A stretch of 64,000 nucleotides of DNA, from assembly GCF_030463565.1 (NCBI RefSeq), contig NC_134656.1, forward strand, positions 6,620,501-6,684,500. The letters are read 5' to 3'. This DNA comes from Pelecanus crispus (taxonomy: Eukaryota; Chordata; Aves; Pelecaniformes; Pelecanidae). Position numbers and translations under genes: made by a program. The notes beneath the pieces were generated by a model that had not been told where the DNA came from, searched no databases, and worked only from the letters and a program-made list of their open reading frames with translations. Below are positions 12,501 through 24,270 of the stretch, in pieces. The first letter of the stretch is position 1; each line of letters opens with the position of its first letter.

Positions 12501-15500
12501 TTTAACAAAGCTAACAATGTTCTTTTGTGTGGGCATGAATCCACAATGAATAAATAACAATAAAGTGGTTTTGTTTGCTGTTACTGAAGTGGAGTGTTAG
12601 CTGCACATCTCTGTGTGGTATAAAGCATTGTATAAAATACATTTTGGTCTCAGCATGAAAATCATTACAGAGCGTGCACTTGGGAGCTGAGACAACTGTT
12701 CTGGAAAGGCTCTTCAAATACAATGTATTTGCCATTTTGCAGTTTCCAATCTTCTTCAAAAATGAAAGTGTTGCACATTTACTCTTGTTAAGCTCAAAAG
12801 AAATTCATTACTGCTGTGCCATGAACTTGGAAATGTTATGTAATACAGAAAGCATAACTTTATTCTATGACTTCTTCAAGGAATTGATCTTTTTTTCCTC
12901 AAATTCAACTAACAATTTTAAAGAGGCTTTTACATCATGATGTTTTTTACTTAGGCTTACGGATTCAGGACTAGCAGAAAGCTGAGAATAGCTTAACCTG
13001 CCGTTTCCAGGTCTTCGAACAAACTTACTTAGTACTAATTATACAGTTGTCATCAAAAAGTGTGTTGCATGGGTTGTAAGTTCCTTGATGAAGCAGGTCT
13101 TAATGATGTTACCAAGAGAGGAAGTTTCATCCTGTCTTGGAGGTGAGAGCTAGGCTAGGAGTTAGGTTTCCTGGGATGAGGTTCTAAACTGTATCACTAA
13201 CACATGGCACTATTTTTTGGGCAAATCACTTAAGTCTTAAATAGATACAATAACTTCTGTCTGACGCCTTGATTTTTTTTAAATGTATTTTGAAGTCCTT
13301 TTATGTAGAAGTATGAAGTAGTTTTACCCAAAGTAGAGGAACTATATTGAAATTGGTACTATTTTTTGAAAAAGTCAAGTCATTATTTTGTGGCTTATCT
13401 AAATGTGTCTTTGTTCTCACAGAAGAAAAAGAAGTTTTCAGCTGTGGTTTGTGCACGTTCACCTCACTCAGATTATCAAGTCTTAATCGTCATGTGAAAA
13501 CCCATTCTGATGAGAAACGTCATGTGTGTCACCTTTGCCTTAAGGCTTTTCGTACAGCTACTCTCCTGCATAACCATGTGAATGCACATACAGGTATCTA
13601 ATGTGTGAAAATACTTCATTTTACATATTGTCTGCAGAACTTAATTAACAGGCAAATGACTGTCTTAAAGCTGTATTCTGTGATCATTTTGTGCTCAGAA
13701 GCTTTTCTGATCTCGTTTGGAGTTCCATGCTGGAAAGACATGGTCTATAGTTAGTAACTCCCTGTGTATGTATTCATTTATTTTGTTAAATAACATTCTA
13801 AAAATTTTTGTCAACTGAATATTGACTTCAGTTGTGCCTAATTCCTGTGTGCATAATAGAATTTTTTGTGATGTTTTCATTTTGCTATATAACCAAATCA
13901 GCAAATCGATAAAACATGTTTATAATAAACTTATGGTCTACATTTTTTGTATATAAAAATTCCGAATCTCAGAAGAGGTTCTATTAAAAAATTGTGCATG
14001 TTGATTTAAGGCAGACGTTGTTAAATAAAGTTCTAAGAAATGGTGTATCCTTACAGGGACCAGACCCTATAAATGCAGCGACTGTGATATGGCATTTGTG
14101 ACCAGTGGTGAGCTCTCACGACACAGGCGCTACAAACATACCTTAGAAAAACCTTTCAAGTGCTCAATGTGTAAATATTCTAGTGTAGAAGTAAGTGCAG
14201 CCTTCCTGAATCTTTTGGGAGGGTTTTTAGGCTTTCACATACTAAGATTTTACTGTACTGTAAAGTTATAACATTTTTGCAGAGATCTTTAACCTTGAGA
14301 AGTTTCTGCTAATTTGGGAACTACCTGTGCTATATCATACTGTCTGTATGATCCTTGGTTATTGTTAGATTTCTGTATGAGATCAAGTCAATACATTACA
14401 GAGGTAGTTGCAGATGCCAAGCTACAGTATTAATACTTAGCTTGTGATGCGGATGTATATATGCATTCTGAATTAGGAGGAATGGCCAAACTTATTGTTT
14501 CTGTAATACTTCGATACTGTGAAAGAGGACTGTAGAGACCATAAAGCTAGGGAGATCTGCTGGATCCCAGGAATCCGTGGCCCATGTACAATAGCATCAA
14601 AGCAAAGACCACCAGACTCTGCTAATGGCCTTGGACCACAGCGATGGGTTGAATTTCATTTGTCTGCTATGTTACTGCAGTATTACTGCAAGATAGCTGG
14701 TTACTAAAACTTTGTAGTGACATGCATTTCATTTGTATGCACATCTTTTCAGCCCCATCGCCCCTCAGAAAAGGAGCAAGTAATCTGAATTCCTTGAATC
14801 CTTACTTTGTCCATGTAGTAATATTTATAAATGAGTTGCTTCAAATTAGTATTTGTACAATTATTTACCTTTTTAACACTAGTTACATTTTAAGGGTGTT
14901 TTCTTTTTTATTATACTAAAATTGCTGCTCAGCAATATATTTGTGTGAATTTGATCCTACAACAGCATAGTTGGTCCTCCTTTACACTTCATTCCATATA
15001 CTGTAGGACAAGACTGACTAGTGTCTAAAATGAAGCTCATGTATTGTGTTTATGTTTGGTTTTACAGGATTGAAATGTTCTTAATCTGGAAATAAAAAAA
15101 TTAGAGACTGCCTAAGGGTTCACTTGGAAAAAATAGGCTTTCAGTCATACACCTATGATTGAATCACAGTCACAGTCACCTACGATTGAATTACTGTCAC
15201 AGTTTAGTGGATATTCAGTATCTAAATTTTGTATGTGCTATATCCACATCTAAAGCTGTAAGCAAGCCTGAACTTTATTCCATGCACCTTATCTTATTAA
15301 TTAGATTTTGGATAGCTTGCATCTTTAAAAACCTTTTCAGTTCATGTCAAAGTGTCCTATTCTTTCCCTTGTTTCCATAAGGAAGTATTCAGTGCTGATT
15401 TCTGTTGCAGAACTGTCACTAATATTGCTGTAAGCTTTACCTGAAGGAGGAGAGCTGAAGGACCCCCTAGTAATACCATGCATATGACTTGACTTTTGCA

Positions 15501-18500
15501 TAACAAAGATTGGCAATCATGTTTAATTTTATTTAAGTGAATAGTATTGTAGATTTGAATGGATCTAGCAGTGAATTCATTAAGTATGTTTGTAAATGGA
15601 GGAATTGAACATTAGGTAACGCCTAATTTTAGCTTGCATACCTACAATATTTACATAGAACATATCACAAGAAGAGTATAAAAAAAGTAGAATGAATTTA
15701 ACTTTTGCAATGAAAGTGCTTCATTGGGATTTGAAGATGAATAAAGACTTTGGTTAATGAGTTTGGTCTTTCATTTATTTTCCTGAGTATTTTCAAAGAA
15801 TTTTATGTCTGGCATATCCAAGTAGCCTGAAGGTAGTAGGTATCCCCTTCAGCTGATTTATAAATTCTAGCTTTTATGTTCTTATTATAAAATTTGTCCT
15901 TTTGTTTATGTTGGCACTAAACATGGAAGTAAGATCATCTGGGGAAAGAGTACAAAAATGTTACCTAAAACCACAACGAGCTGATTGTACAGGAAGGGGG
16001 CGGGGCAGGAGAGCACTGATTCTGGAATTGATGCAATATTTAAAATTGCAATAGATATATTTTGTAAAATTGCTTATATTTTAATTGATATGTCTCTAAT
16101 GTAAATGTTACTGCAGAAAATGTCTTATTTTTATACTAGGCAAGCAAAATGAAACGACATATTCGCTCACATACAGGAGAGCGTCCTTATGCCTGTGACC
16201 TTTGCAGTTATGCTAGCAAAGATGCATATAAACTGAAAAGGCACATTATAACTCATTCAGGTAGGACTCTGATGTAATGATCAAGTCTATGTCCTTAGGG
16301 CCTTAACATTCATAGTGTTAGCGTGATCTAATTTCAGACTCTAAAATTAGCACTTTTTTCATTTGTGATTTTGCGTAAATATGTGCCTGGAAAACGTTTT
16401 CTTTAAACTTTCTGGATTTGGCTATTGGAAGTCTAGCTGCAGAGTGCTAGTAGTTACAGTCTTGCTGTTCTTCCTAAACTTTTTTTTATATTAGAAAGAT
16501 ATTTCATTTACGTGGTCTTGTTTTCTGTGGATCAAGTTCTTACTTTTATTTCTCAACTAGTTAATTTTATATGGAGATGTATCTGACGGGAGAGTTTAAA
16601 TGTGTGTTCAAAACATGGACATTGTTGTGGCCCCAAATTGCTAGTAACTAATTTGGTCCGCAAAGAATTAAACTGTTTCAACATTGAAAGCAATGTGTTC
16701 CAGTCATGGCTCTGTAACGTGCATGCCTTCTGAAGAAGGCAGTTAGTGTCTATCATATACTTCAGGATTTAACTTAGCTCAGTTATGTTAGCAATGTATG
16801 TTATGATTAGTGTTTTAGTTTGAATCAGAGTGTGAGAGTGTGGTTTGAATCAAATCTTCCAAATATCCCCACTTACCATGCTTTGATTCATATCTCGAGG
16901 CAGTCTGGTGCAATTAAACTCAATTGTTTTTTAATGGGAGTCAAACAGAGGAGTCCAGCAGTGCACCTAGTGTTAGCCAGTACCAGTAGGGACTTGGTCC
17001 ACAGAACCACACTGGAGCTGGTTCAAAATCTGTGTGCATGTTGGGTCCTCAACACTAGCTGTTTCTCTCTGCTCTTACTAGACTGCGCTAATTGCCAGTG
17101 TTGATGTAATTTTTGATGATACTCACACCTGATGTGACTTTTTGGGGCAGAATGGCAAAAAAATAATTTACTGCTTGCTTTTTTGCCATGACCAATGGCT
17201 GGTGTTAAATCATTTTTATCATGATGTTGTTACAGCTGTTCACTTTCTCTCTTTGCACATTTAATAATTCTGCATTTTCGTATGTGAAATGTTCAAGCCA
17301 AAAGTTAATTAAAATAATTCCCAGTTAATAGTTTAGAATTATATTGATGGCTTTATGCTTCATCAGTTTGACTCGCAGCTTCTGGAAACCAAGATTTCGC
17401 ATTGTAATCAGCTATGTAAACTTCTTTAGGTGCATTGTCAACTAATAGTAACATTTTGGTTGGTTTGGAGACTGTTGCTGTTAGAACATGGATGTTGAGA
17501 TCTGTGGGAATTTTGCATTTGTATTGAGTAGAGAGAGTTTCTAAGCGTATATTATTTTAATATGTTTTTTATAGGTGAAAAACCCTATGAATGTTACATT
17601 TGCCAGGCCAAATTCACTCAAAGTGGTACCATGAAAGTCCATATGTTACAGAAGCATGGAGAAAATGTGCCAAAATACCAGTGTCCACATTGTAGTACCT
17701 TTATTGCACGAAAAAGTGACTTGGGTGAGTTGAAAGGAAAAAATTGGAAATGAAATGTAGAGATAATTAGAGGTGAAATCTCTCATTTTCACTGCTTACA
17801 ATGATACCAAATATGTTATATATGACTTTATATAATTATAGAGCATTTCTATGGAAAATGTATTCATTGTTTTGCAGGTAAGTTCCTTCTGCAAGGAGAT
17901 GTGGTGACATCTTGTGGTTGATGTTTTAATTTGCTTAAAATGGAAAGTAGCAAACACTTAGCTTTTTTTCTGCTCGATACCTGTGGCATTGTGACCTTTC
18001 TATTTTTTAGTAAGAAGGTACCTTGCAAAAATCTATGTCCAGGTTGTATTGAAAAGTTTTTTCTCAAAACCACAAAAAATAGTCGGATCTGTATAAAGCC
18101 ATTTCAGTTCTCACATTCTGTTTCTTTCTCAGCTCTACTTAAAATGTGTATATGGGTCTAGCTATATGTGAAACTAAAATAGATTGAATGTTTTAGTATA
18201 TACGGTTTTTTGCATATATCAAATCAACTTTTACCGCTTAAGCTAAAACTGTGCTGCGTGTTTAGTTGCTGAGCATATTGTCCTTATAATTTAAAGAAAT
18301 ACATGTAATTGCATTTGTTAGTAAAGTGCAAGTTAACTTTTGACTTCATCAGTCCAGCAGACAATGGTTTTACTATGCTTCAAGCATTCAAAACTTCGTT
18401 TTGAAAGGATTTGGTTCGTTAAATGATTTCCATTGAACTCAGTAAGATTTAGGCTTATAACTGCTTAATTTCTCTGGAAAGTTACAACATCTTGCTGCAA

Positions 18501-21500
18501 CTTTAGTTATCTTAAACCAATTTGGAAAATTGCCTATTTGGCAATTTTACCCCCATTGCAGAGAACACAGAAAGTTCTTTTTTGTGTTTTCCTCTACAAT
18601 GTATGTGTTACGCAGGGCTATGCGAGTCTAACTCTTGTTCAAAATAGTGGAAATAAAAAATTCACTATTAAAATTAATTGCTTTTAATAACTGTTCAGGT
18701 GTCCACTTGCGAAATCTGCATTCCTACATGGCAGTGGCAATTAAATGCAGTTACTGTGAAGCTGTTTTTCATGAGCGCTATGCTCTTATTCAGCATGAGA
18801 AGACTCATAGAAATGAAAAAAGATTCAAATGCGATCAGTGCAGCTACGCTTGTAAGCAGGTATTTAAATTCACTGAAAAATTATTGCTTATTCAATTGAT
18901 GGTTTGGCAAGGTACGGTGGGCTTTGGAGTTATATTTACCTTGGGAAGATAAAAACTTCTGTTACTGCAATCTAACTAAAACAGTGTAGTTACATTTGTT
19001 TGCAAGATAAATGGTTAACAAATAAACAGTAAAATTGAAATGCTGGAAAGTCTGAGGCTACCTTCTTGATAAATCTTTCGTACATGAACTGCTTGGAAGT
19101 ATAAAATAAGAGTAATCACTTTCAGTGACACTGTGATGAGAACAAAATATAATATGTGCGCCCTAAGTGTGATTTTCAGCGGTGTGTCAGAATAAATTCA
19201 GTCTGAAGTGAAAAGTTTATTTTAAAGAATACATTTAGGATAGCATTGCTTTGGCCTTGATATGTGGGAATGTACCATTGCTCCATTCTGATTATTTTCT
19301 CTGCCAACCTTAATAAGGTTAGGAGGAAAACCTCTGACCTGCTCCAAGTGAGTGGGCAGTATCCCAACGTGTTCAGCATCCGCTTACAGTGGAGGATAAT
19401 CAAGAAGTCTGTGCAGCATCCTTGCACTTTTCTGTGTGCCTGTGGTTTTTTTGAACGTATCACAGAGCTGGGATAGTTATGTAACAGATATTTTCTTTGT
19501 TTCAGGAACAACGCTTAATTGTACATAAACGAACCCATACTGGTGAGAAGCCCTTCACTTGTTTGTGCTGCAGCAAAAGCTTTCGACAGAAGCAGCTTCT
19601 CACTCTTCACTTTAGGAAGCACCACGATTCTAATACTAAGCGTACAGTTTATGAATGCCCTAAATGTGGTAAGGGCTATTCACTCCGGGTAAGACGCTTC
19701 CTTTTAAGGAATCTCAGTGGAGTTATCTTTAGCGAAGTATCGCAGATCATATTGTCACAAAGGCCTGAGAGTAAAAAGCAGTGTACTGGCTGGCATGCTA
19801 ACTCCTTAATGCTAAGCCAGCACAACTTGTTTGTTCTTTTTCCCAAACCTTACATTGGGGGATTAATAAAGAACTTTATAATATCCCCTTTAGGTAGAAA
19901 ATATCTGCCACATCATATTTTCAGGGTTGGTACTGGTTTGTACCATCCAGTATTGAAGTTACTAATGTTTAATACAGTAGTCTTCTTAAAACAAATAAAA
20001 AGGCAGTGTGGAGGTATGAATTCTAAGACAAATTAATTTGGAAAGATAATTGAAGTGAAAGAGGGCTAGGACCAGTTCAGCAGGGAAAGTAAGAAATTAT
20101 TATTCACATCTTCATATGCAGTGAGAACATATCTCTGGTGCACACTTCTAAAGTAAATGTAACCTTTTTTTCCACATAGAGATTTTACATGTAAAACTTT
20201 ATTGCTTATCCAGGAACCAGAAAATTATAAATTGGATTTTATACCAACCAAATGGCAATGTTCCTTTAAAGCAGAATTTTAATATGTATTCTGGAAAACC
20301 TTCAGGAGTTTTATGGAGGTTGTTAACTAAGTCAGCCTTTCACTTAGTGTTCCAAAATTTGTCTGTCAGTACCGTATTTGTGTTTTGTGTGTGTGTTAAA
20401 ATGCTTACATACATTAATATTTGATTCATATGTTTGTGCTTCATTATGCTAACAGAATAATATGCATAAGCATGCTGAAAATTGTGGATTGGTGAGGGCA
20501 AAAACTGCTACACCCAGAAAAAGAAGCAAGGGCAAAAATAAAACCCATGAGAACCCAAAGCGTGTTAAGCAAGAAGGTAATCAACGAATGTTAGAATTTA
20601 ATCATGTAAATTAGAATCAAGAATAAAAGGCTAAGGCAGTGATTTTCCCCTGCTGTTTAATTACTGTTTCACAATGAAGCTAATTTAAGTGCTAATAATG
20701 GAAGAATACTTCAGAATAGTCTTTATTGTGTGTGAGAAATTCTTGTCATCCGAGTTGGGTCATTGCTCAGGTACCCATTCTGAGACTTGTGTTCCCCTGC
20801 TCCTGCAAACGTCTTCCTAAACTCCCTGCTTAGCAATGCTTACAAATGCATTTTCCTTTTCCCTTTTACCAATTCTCTTTGCCTTTATAAAGGAGGATGA
20901 AACACATCATTACTGAGTTGTGCCATAGTGAGTTTTCTTAAGAGCTCATGATTTATAATATACTGCTTTAATACAGACCAGGTTGAAAACTTTTCAATTT
21001 CAGAACTCAGATTGCATGTTAATCCCAGAAGATCTAACACATGTTAATAAAGAAATTGTTCATCTTCTTTCTCTCGTGCTGAGACCAGATAGTGATCCAA
21101 TGATAATAAAAATGCTACTGATTTAAATAGCTAGAGTCATTCTTCTGTCGTACTGTAGAGGTGATCGCGCCAGTTTATAGAGCTCTTCGTTCGGCATGTC
21201 TGTGCAGTCAGAAACTCACTTGTAATTGCTTGGTGTTACTCATTGTGGGTAGCTCTAGAGCGCTGAGTGTTTATTCTGTAAACTTCAATATAAACCAAAA
21301 GATGGTCCATAGTTAATCCCTTTCCTTCTCTTTCTTCTGCTTCTTCATCTTTTCTCATTAGGTTAAGATTCCCAGAAAGTGAGTAAGTCCAGGTTTTGGC
21401 AGACCAAAATAGTAGACTGATTGGTCAGTTGATGTCTTGCCAGCAAGAACTCCACAGCAATAAGTGAAGTGCCTTTTCTATCTGGGTTATGCTAGTACAT

Positions 21501-23024
21501 TGCTGATATAATCATTGATGTTTTATCTTATTTGCAACTCGGAAAACATAGGAAAAAGTTGTTTTTATTCTCGCAAATAAACCTTAGCCTGTCACCACAT
21601 ATGTAGTAATATTCTGGTGGTTTCACCTTACAGTCTAAATTTGACCCAGAGGAGGTGTCTGCTCGTAATTTCAGTAATGTGCATTTCTGTTGAATTAGAC
21701 AAAGCTCAATATGCAATATTCAGTTAGGTCAGGCCATGGGCAGGAACCCTGCATCCTTGTGCATCCTGCCTTCCCCTTGTCTGTTTGATCTAATGCTGAA
21801 TCTCTGCACTGTTGCAGGGTGAGAGCTGGCCATGTGTTTCTGAGGTCACCTTCAGGGCCCCCAGGGCCAAAAAAATAGCTTTGCCTGGCCAGAACGTCGT
21901 GTCATTTTTTGCCTCTCTGCTTCCCAGATGCTGTTTGAAAGCCATAGTAGTCTCCTTGATAGGATTCTTCAGGTGATTTTTATGGAGTAAGAGACAAGAA
22001 TAGAGATACATCTAAGGCCTAGGTGTCCTAAACCCTTAAATTTTGGTATATCAGATTATACCTACAGTGATCTGTGGCCAATGACACTGAGATAAAATTT
22101 GACATATTGAGAAGAAGAAATGTTGAAGCTTTTCTGAATCTAATGAATATATATCAGCAGCTGAGTTTACATTAGCATTGACACTTCTGTTTTCACTGGT
22201 AAGGCTGTAATGGTATGGTTAGAGAGAAACGTTACAGCTGCAGTGTTTATGTTTTTGCAATAATTAGATTTTGCTGTTTATTAATGTTTTGCTATGTGCA
22301 AACAGTTTCTCTTCAGTATCTTGCAGATCCCTTTATACGGAAGATTATTTTCTAGAGCTAAGATAATGTGTCTTTAGATGTTGTTCATGCAAATACTGAG
22401 TCCATTAATTGACTCACACAAATATTAGAAATTTCTGTGCTGGTTCCAGAAGGTTTTTTCCCAAAGTTGACATTTGCAAGTATATGTCACTGTTCACTTC
22501 TTGCACAACTTGCAGGGGCCTGTGGAATACTGTGTGTGGCTTTACGAAACACTGGGGCTGTCAATGATTTGCTGTTACTAATAACTAAAAAATAAAATGC
22601 ATGTATATGAGAATTAAATTTCCAGTTAAATAATAGTTAGTTTTCCTCTGATAAGCATATCGTGGGTACTACTCACTAACATGGCTTGTAATGTAATATT
22701 CAACATAAAATGTATTCATTCTCCAAATCAACTATAAAATAAAAGATGCTGCTGTTATATATTGGCAGTATTTTCTCCACTAAATTAAATTACCTATTTG
22801 TTAAATTTATGGAAATATTTACTTGTCTTTCTGGTTAATCACCACAACGTTTAATTTTTTTTTGCAAAGTTGTCCTGGAATCGTTCCAAGATGTCTCCAC
22901 CATGAAAAATGAACATTGTGCTAGTGAGATTGTTCCTGTTTTAGATGGAATAGAAACAGCAACTCCGAGAGAACAGAAAACAGAAACGACTTGTGAAATG
23001 ATTCTCAACATGATGGACAAATAA
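9368..23024 (+). CDS. CTCFL: CTCFL (BORIS), CTCF-like eleven-zinc-finger protein (spliced gene)
   Basis: A nuclear DNA-binding regulator, paralogue of CTCF. In mammals it is mainly a testis factor that binds CTCF target sites. Exons, with matching phases: 9368-9553 (tentative), 10008-10514, 11477-11726, 13423-13593, 14057-14190, 16140-16260, 17575-17724, 18699-18859, 19506-19688, 20456-20576, 22870-23024. All introns are GT-AG. With the 9368 start the product is 712 residues; from the in-exon ATG at 10167 it is 597; human BORIS is 663 (from memory). The eleven fingers span about residues 322-631, ten C2H2 and the last C2HC, all with complete zinc ligands. BORIS rather than CTCF is indicated by [12 protein letters not shown] in finger 7, PFTCL and HFRK in finger 10, an LFF...ETMS block in exon 3 and the TCEM-LN-MDK end. 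The introns show no other gene. No stop codon or frameshift is seen in any exon. Confidence 0.95.
9743..9773 (+). repeat. GGGGT tandem run, G-quadruplex candidate
   Basis: About five uninterrupted GGGGT units on the + strand inside the CTCFL CpG island. Runs of four or more guanines separated by single T loops are a classical quadruplex pattern. If the first-exon donor at 9553 is used, this run lies in the first intron. Confidence 0.7.
10008..10514 (+). CDS. CTCFL: CTCFL exon 2, N-terminal domain
   Basis: The acceptor TGAACAG ends at 10007 and the donor GAG|GTACGA follows 10514. The exon is 169 codons, phase 0 at both ends. EKNGDSRE and the later [12 protein letters not shown] parallel EKDGVCRE and EESEKYILTLQT of human BORIS as I remember it, so the part before the first in-frame ATG (10167, G at -3) is probably translated. 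The middle is rich in Val, Gln and Ala ([13 protein letters not shown]), as in the low-complexity N-termini of CTCF and BORIS. A YDL tripeptide occurs at 10410-10418. Confidence 0.85.
11477..11726 (+). CDS. CTCFL: CTCFL exon 3, acidic linker before the fingers
   Basis: The acceptor is TTTTAAATAG and the donor AAAAAG|GTAAAA. The exon is 250 nt, entering in phase 0 and leaving after one base of a codon. It encodes an acidic, Ser-rich linker. [10 protein letters not shown] parallels LFFVETMS of human BORIS (from memory), a block absent from CTCF, which supports orthology to BORIS. The exon ends in a basic HQKK segment just before finger 1. Confidence 0.88.
13423..13593 (+). CDS. CTCFL: CTCFL exon 4, zinc fingers 1 and 2
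   Basis: The acceptor is TTCTCACAG and the donor ACAG|GTATCT; 171 nt. It encodes finger 1 (CGLC...HVKTH) and finger 2 (CHLC...HVNAH), both with twelve residues between the second Cys and first His. FTS-R-SS-NRH in finger 1 follows BORIS rather than CTCF. Predicted contact residues of both fingers equal those of human BORIS. Confidence 0.95.
14057..14190 (+). CDS. CTCFL: CTCFL exon 5, zinc finger 3 and start of finger 4
   Basis: The acceptor is ATCCTTACAG and the donor GAA|GTAAGT; 134 nt. It encodes the TRPYKC linker, finger 3 (CSDC...HRRYKH, helix TSGEL-R) and the CSMC half of finger 4. The helix of finger 3 is identical to CTCF and BORIS at the DNA-contacting positions. Reading on past the donor ends after a few codons of intron, so the exon border is clear. 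Confidence 0.95.
16140..16260 (+). CDS. CTCFL: CTCFL exon 6, end of finger 4 and finger 5
   Basis: The acceptor is TATACTAG and the donor TCAG|GTAGGA; 121 nt, starting in phase 0. It completes finger 4 ([11 protein letters not shown]) and encodes finger 5 (CDLC...HIITH, helix KDAYKLKR) with a standard HTGERPY linker between them. The helix contacts are as in human BORIS and CTCF. This exon was found through its splice sites and homology. Confidence 0.94.
17575..17724 (+). CDS. CTCFL: CTCFL exon 7, finger 6 and start of finger 7
   Basis: The acceptor is TTTTTTATAG and the donor TTGG|GTGAGT; 150 nt. It encodes the GEKPY linker, finger 6 (CYIC...HMLQKH, helix QSGTMKV) and most of finger 7 (CPHC...ARKSDL). 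[13 protein letters not shown] is a BORIS signature; CTCF has HTENVAKFHCPHC at this place (from memory). Confidence 0.95.
18699..18859 (+). CDS. CTCFL: CTCFL exon 8, end of finger 7, finger 8, start of finger 9
   Basis: The acceptor is CTGTTCAG and the donor AAGCAG|GTATTT; 161 nt, ending in phase 0. It completes finger 7 (GVHLRNLH) and encodes finger 8 (CSYC...HEKTH, with the invariant [10 protein letters not shown] helix) and the [10 protein letters not shown] half of finger 9. The family-specific non-canonical linker NEKRFKC joins fingers 8 and 9. Confidence 0.95.
19506..19688 (+). CDS. CTCFL: CTCFL exon 9, end of finger 9, finger 10, start of finger 11
   Basis: The acceptor is TTGTTTCAG and the donor CTCCGG|GTAAGA; 183 nt, phase 0 at both ends. 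Finger 9 ends [11 protein letters not shown], where CTCF and human BORIS have ERHM, so two predicted contact positions differ. Finger 10 is CLCC...HFRKHH with the conserved FRQKQLL helix. Finger 11 begins [16 protein letters not shown] and HFRK in finger 10 agree with BORIS rather than CTCF. Confidence 0.95.
20456..20576 (+). CDS. CTCFL: CTCFL exon 10, end of finger 11 and basic tail
   Basis: The acceptor is ATGCTAACAG and the donor GAAG|GTAATC; 121 nt, entering in phase 0 and leaving after one base of a codon. It completes the C2HC finger 11 ([10 protein letters not shown]) and adds a Lys/Arg-rich tail with [10 protein letters not shown], a likely nuclear localisation signal. The equivalent human tail is also strongly basic (RRTRKRK, from memory). 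Confidence 0.92.
22870..23024 (+). CDS. CTCFL: CTCFL exon 11, C-terminus
   Basis: A long T tract followed by GCAAAG gives the acceptor at 22868-22869. The 155 coding bases end at TAA 23022-23024. The frame restored by exon 10 gives [10 protein letters not shown] at the start of the exon and [12 protein letters not shown] at the end. The last residues match the conserved C-terminal motif of the family (TCEMLLNTMDK in human BORIS, TPEMILSMMDR in CTCF, from memory), so the gene is complete at its 3' end. Confidence 0.93.
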
Positions 23025-24264
23025 TGCACGAACAGACTCTGGTCTTCCTTGTTTTCACTGGTTGCAGCTGACCAGTTCAAAGTGTGTAACTACATCCAGT
23101 TAGAAAGCTAGAAAAGACAGTGGTTGAAGGCTGTTGAAGCCCTTCTGTTCTCATTTTTCTTCTTGTTGCAATTTCTACTGTGTAACCAAAATAACATTGC
23201 CAAAGTGTGAAAGTTATAGGGAACCTTCACCTGTTTTATTACATACATGTAATAACAGAATGAAGAAAAAATTGCTAATTCAGAGTAATTTATGAAAAAG
23301 TAGATAGGTTTGTTTCACTTGTTTGCATTTCATTTGCTTGTTTGCATTTCATTTTTCTTCCAGATTTACTCAACAGAATTGCATACTGATCTGAAGTAAA
23401 TTTATTCCTCAGTAGCTCTACAGAATTGAGAGCTGCATGAACTGCAGTCTCTTTGTACTTTCATGAGGTGAGCAGATGAAAGGCAATGATTTTTTTTAAT
23501 GCAAGGAACATTTACTAAATCTCCTTTCTGCAAACACTTCCATTTCTAATAGAATTCACAAAGCTAAAATACAATTTTGTGCTAAAAAAGCGCAGGGTTT
23601 TATGCCCCATTCTTCTAGTAATTATTTAATTAGTTATTATTTGTTAGTTATTAGCTCCATGCTCTTTTTCCCAGTGGTTTTCAATAGGTATAATGTCATT
23701 ATCTTCAGAAGAGTTCCTGTAGTTTTACATCAGCATGGAAAATAGTGGCAGAAGCAGATCCTTTGCTTCTTGGCTTGTCATTAGAGTTCCTGTGAGCTTT
23801 GGGGTATGGTTTCACAGCTGGATCATGCTGCCTGTCCTGTCTTTTTCCCCCATGTCCCAAGCGTAATTATCTTCTGTTTCAGCTCTAGCAACCATATGGC
23901 TGTAGGGCGAGTTGGATCAGCTTGCAGATTTAATAAGAAACTAATCTTTTCTCTTGTCTTAGTTTTGGTCAGATCAGTTAGCTGGACAGACATAGAGCTG
24001 GATGATCGTTAGAGTTGACAAAAACTGAAGCAGCAGCAGTGTGTGCTGGTGTCAGAAAAGTGTCCAGGACCACCCCTTTCTGGGAATGCATAAATTTCCA
24101 TGACATTAAGCTGACTGTTTTTTGAGTGCAGGTGGTAGCTGTTTTCTTCCCCCCTCCTTCCCCTTTAAATAGCCTTCTTGCAACTGTTTCCATGTAAGAT
24201 TGTGATCATACATTTAGTGCTAGATCCAAAACACACCCATGACTTTGATTTTAATTAGGCCTTC

Positions 24265-24270
24265 AATAAA
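24265..24270 (+). terminator. Alternative poly(A) signal of CTCFL
   Basis: The first AATAAA after the stop codon, about 1.24 kb downstream. A short T-rich stretch follows (CTTGTATTATTTAGG). Which signal is used cannot be decided from sequence. Confidence 0.35.

Noticed and set aside
10008..23024. The gene being CTCF rather than CTCFL
   Set aside because: Fingers 1, 7 and 10, the LFF...ETMS block and the TCEM-LN-MDK end all agree with BORIS against CTCF. The C-terminal tail is also far shorter than that of CTCF.
10008..23024. A processed pseudogene of CTCF or CTCFL
   Set aside because: The coding sequence is split by ten or more GT-AG introns with matching phases, and no frameshift or stop interrupts it.
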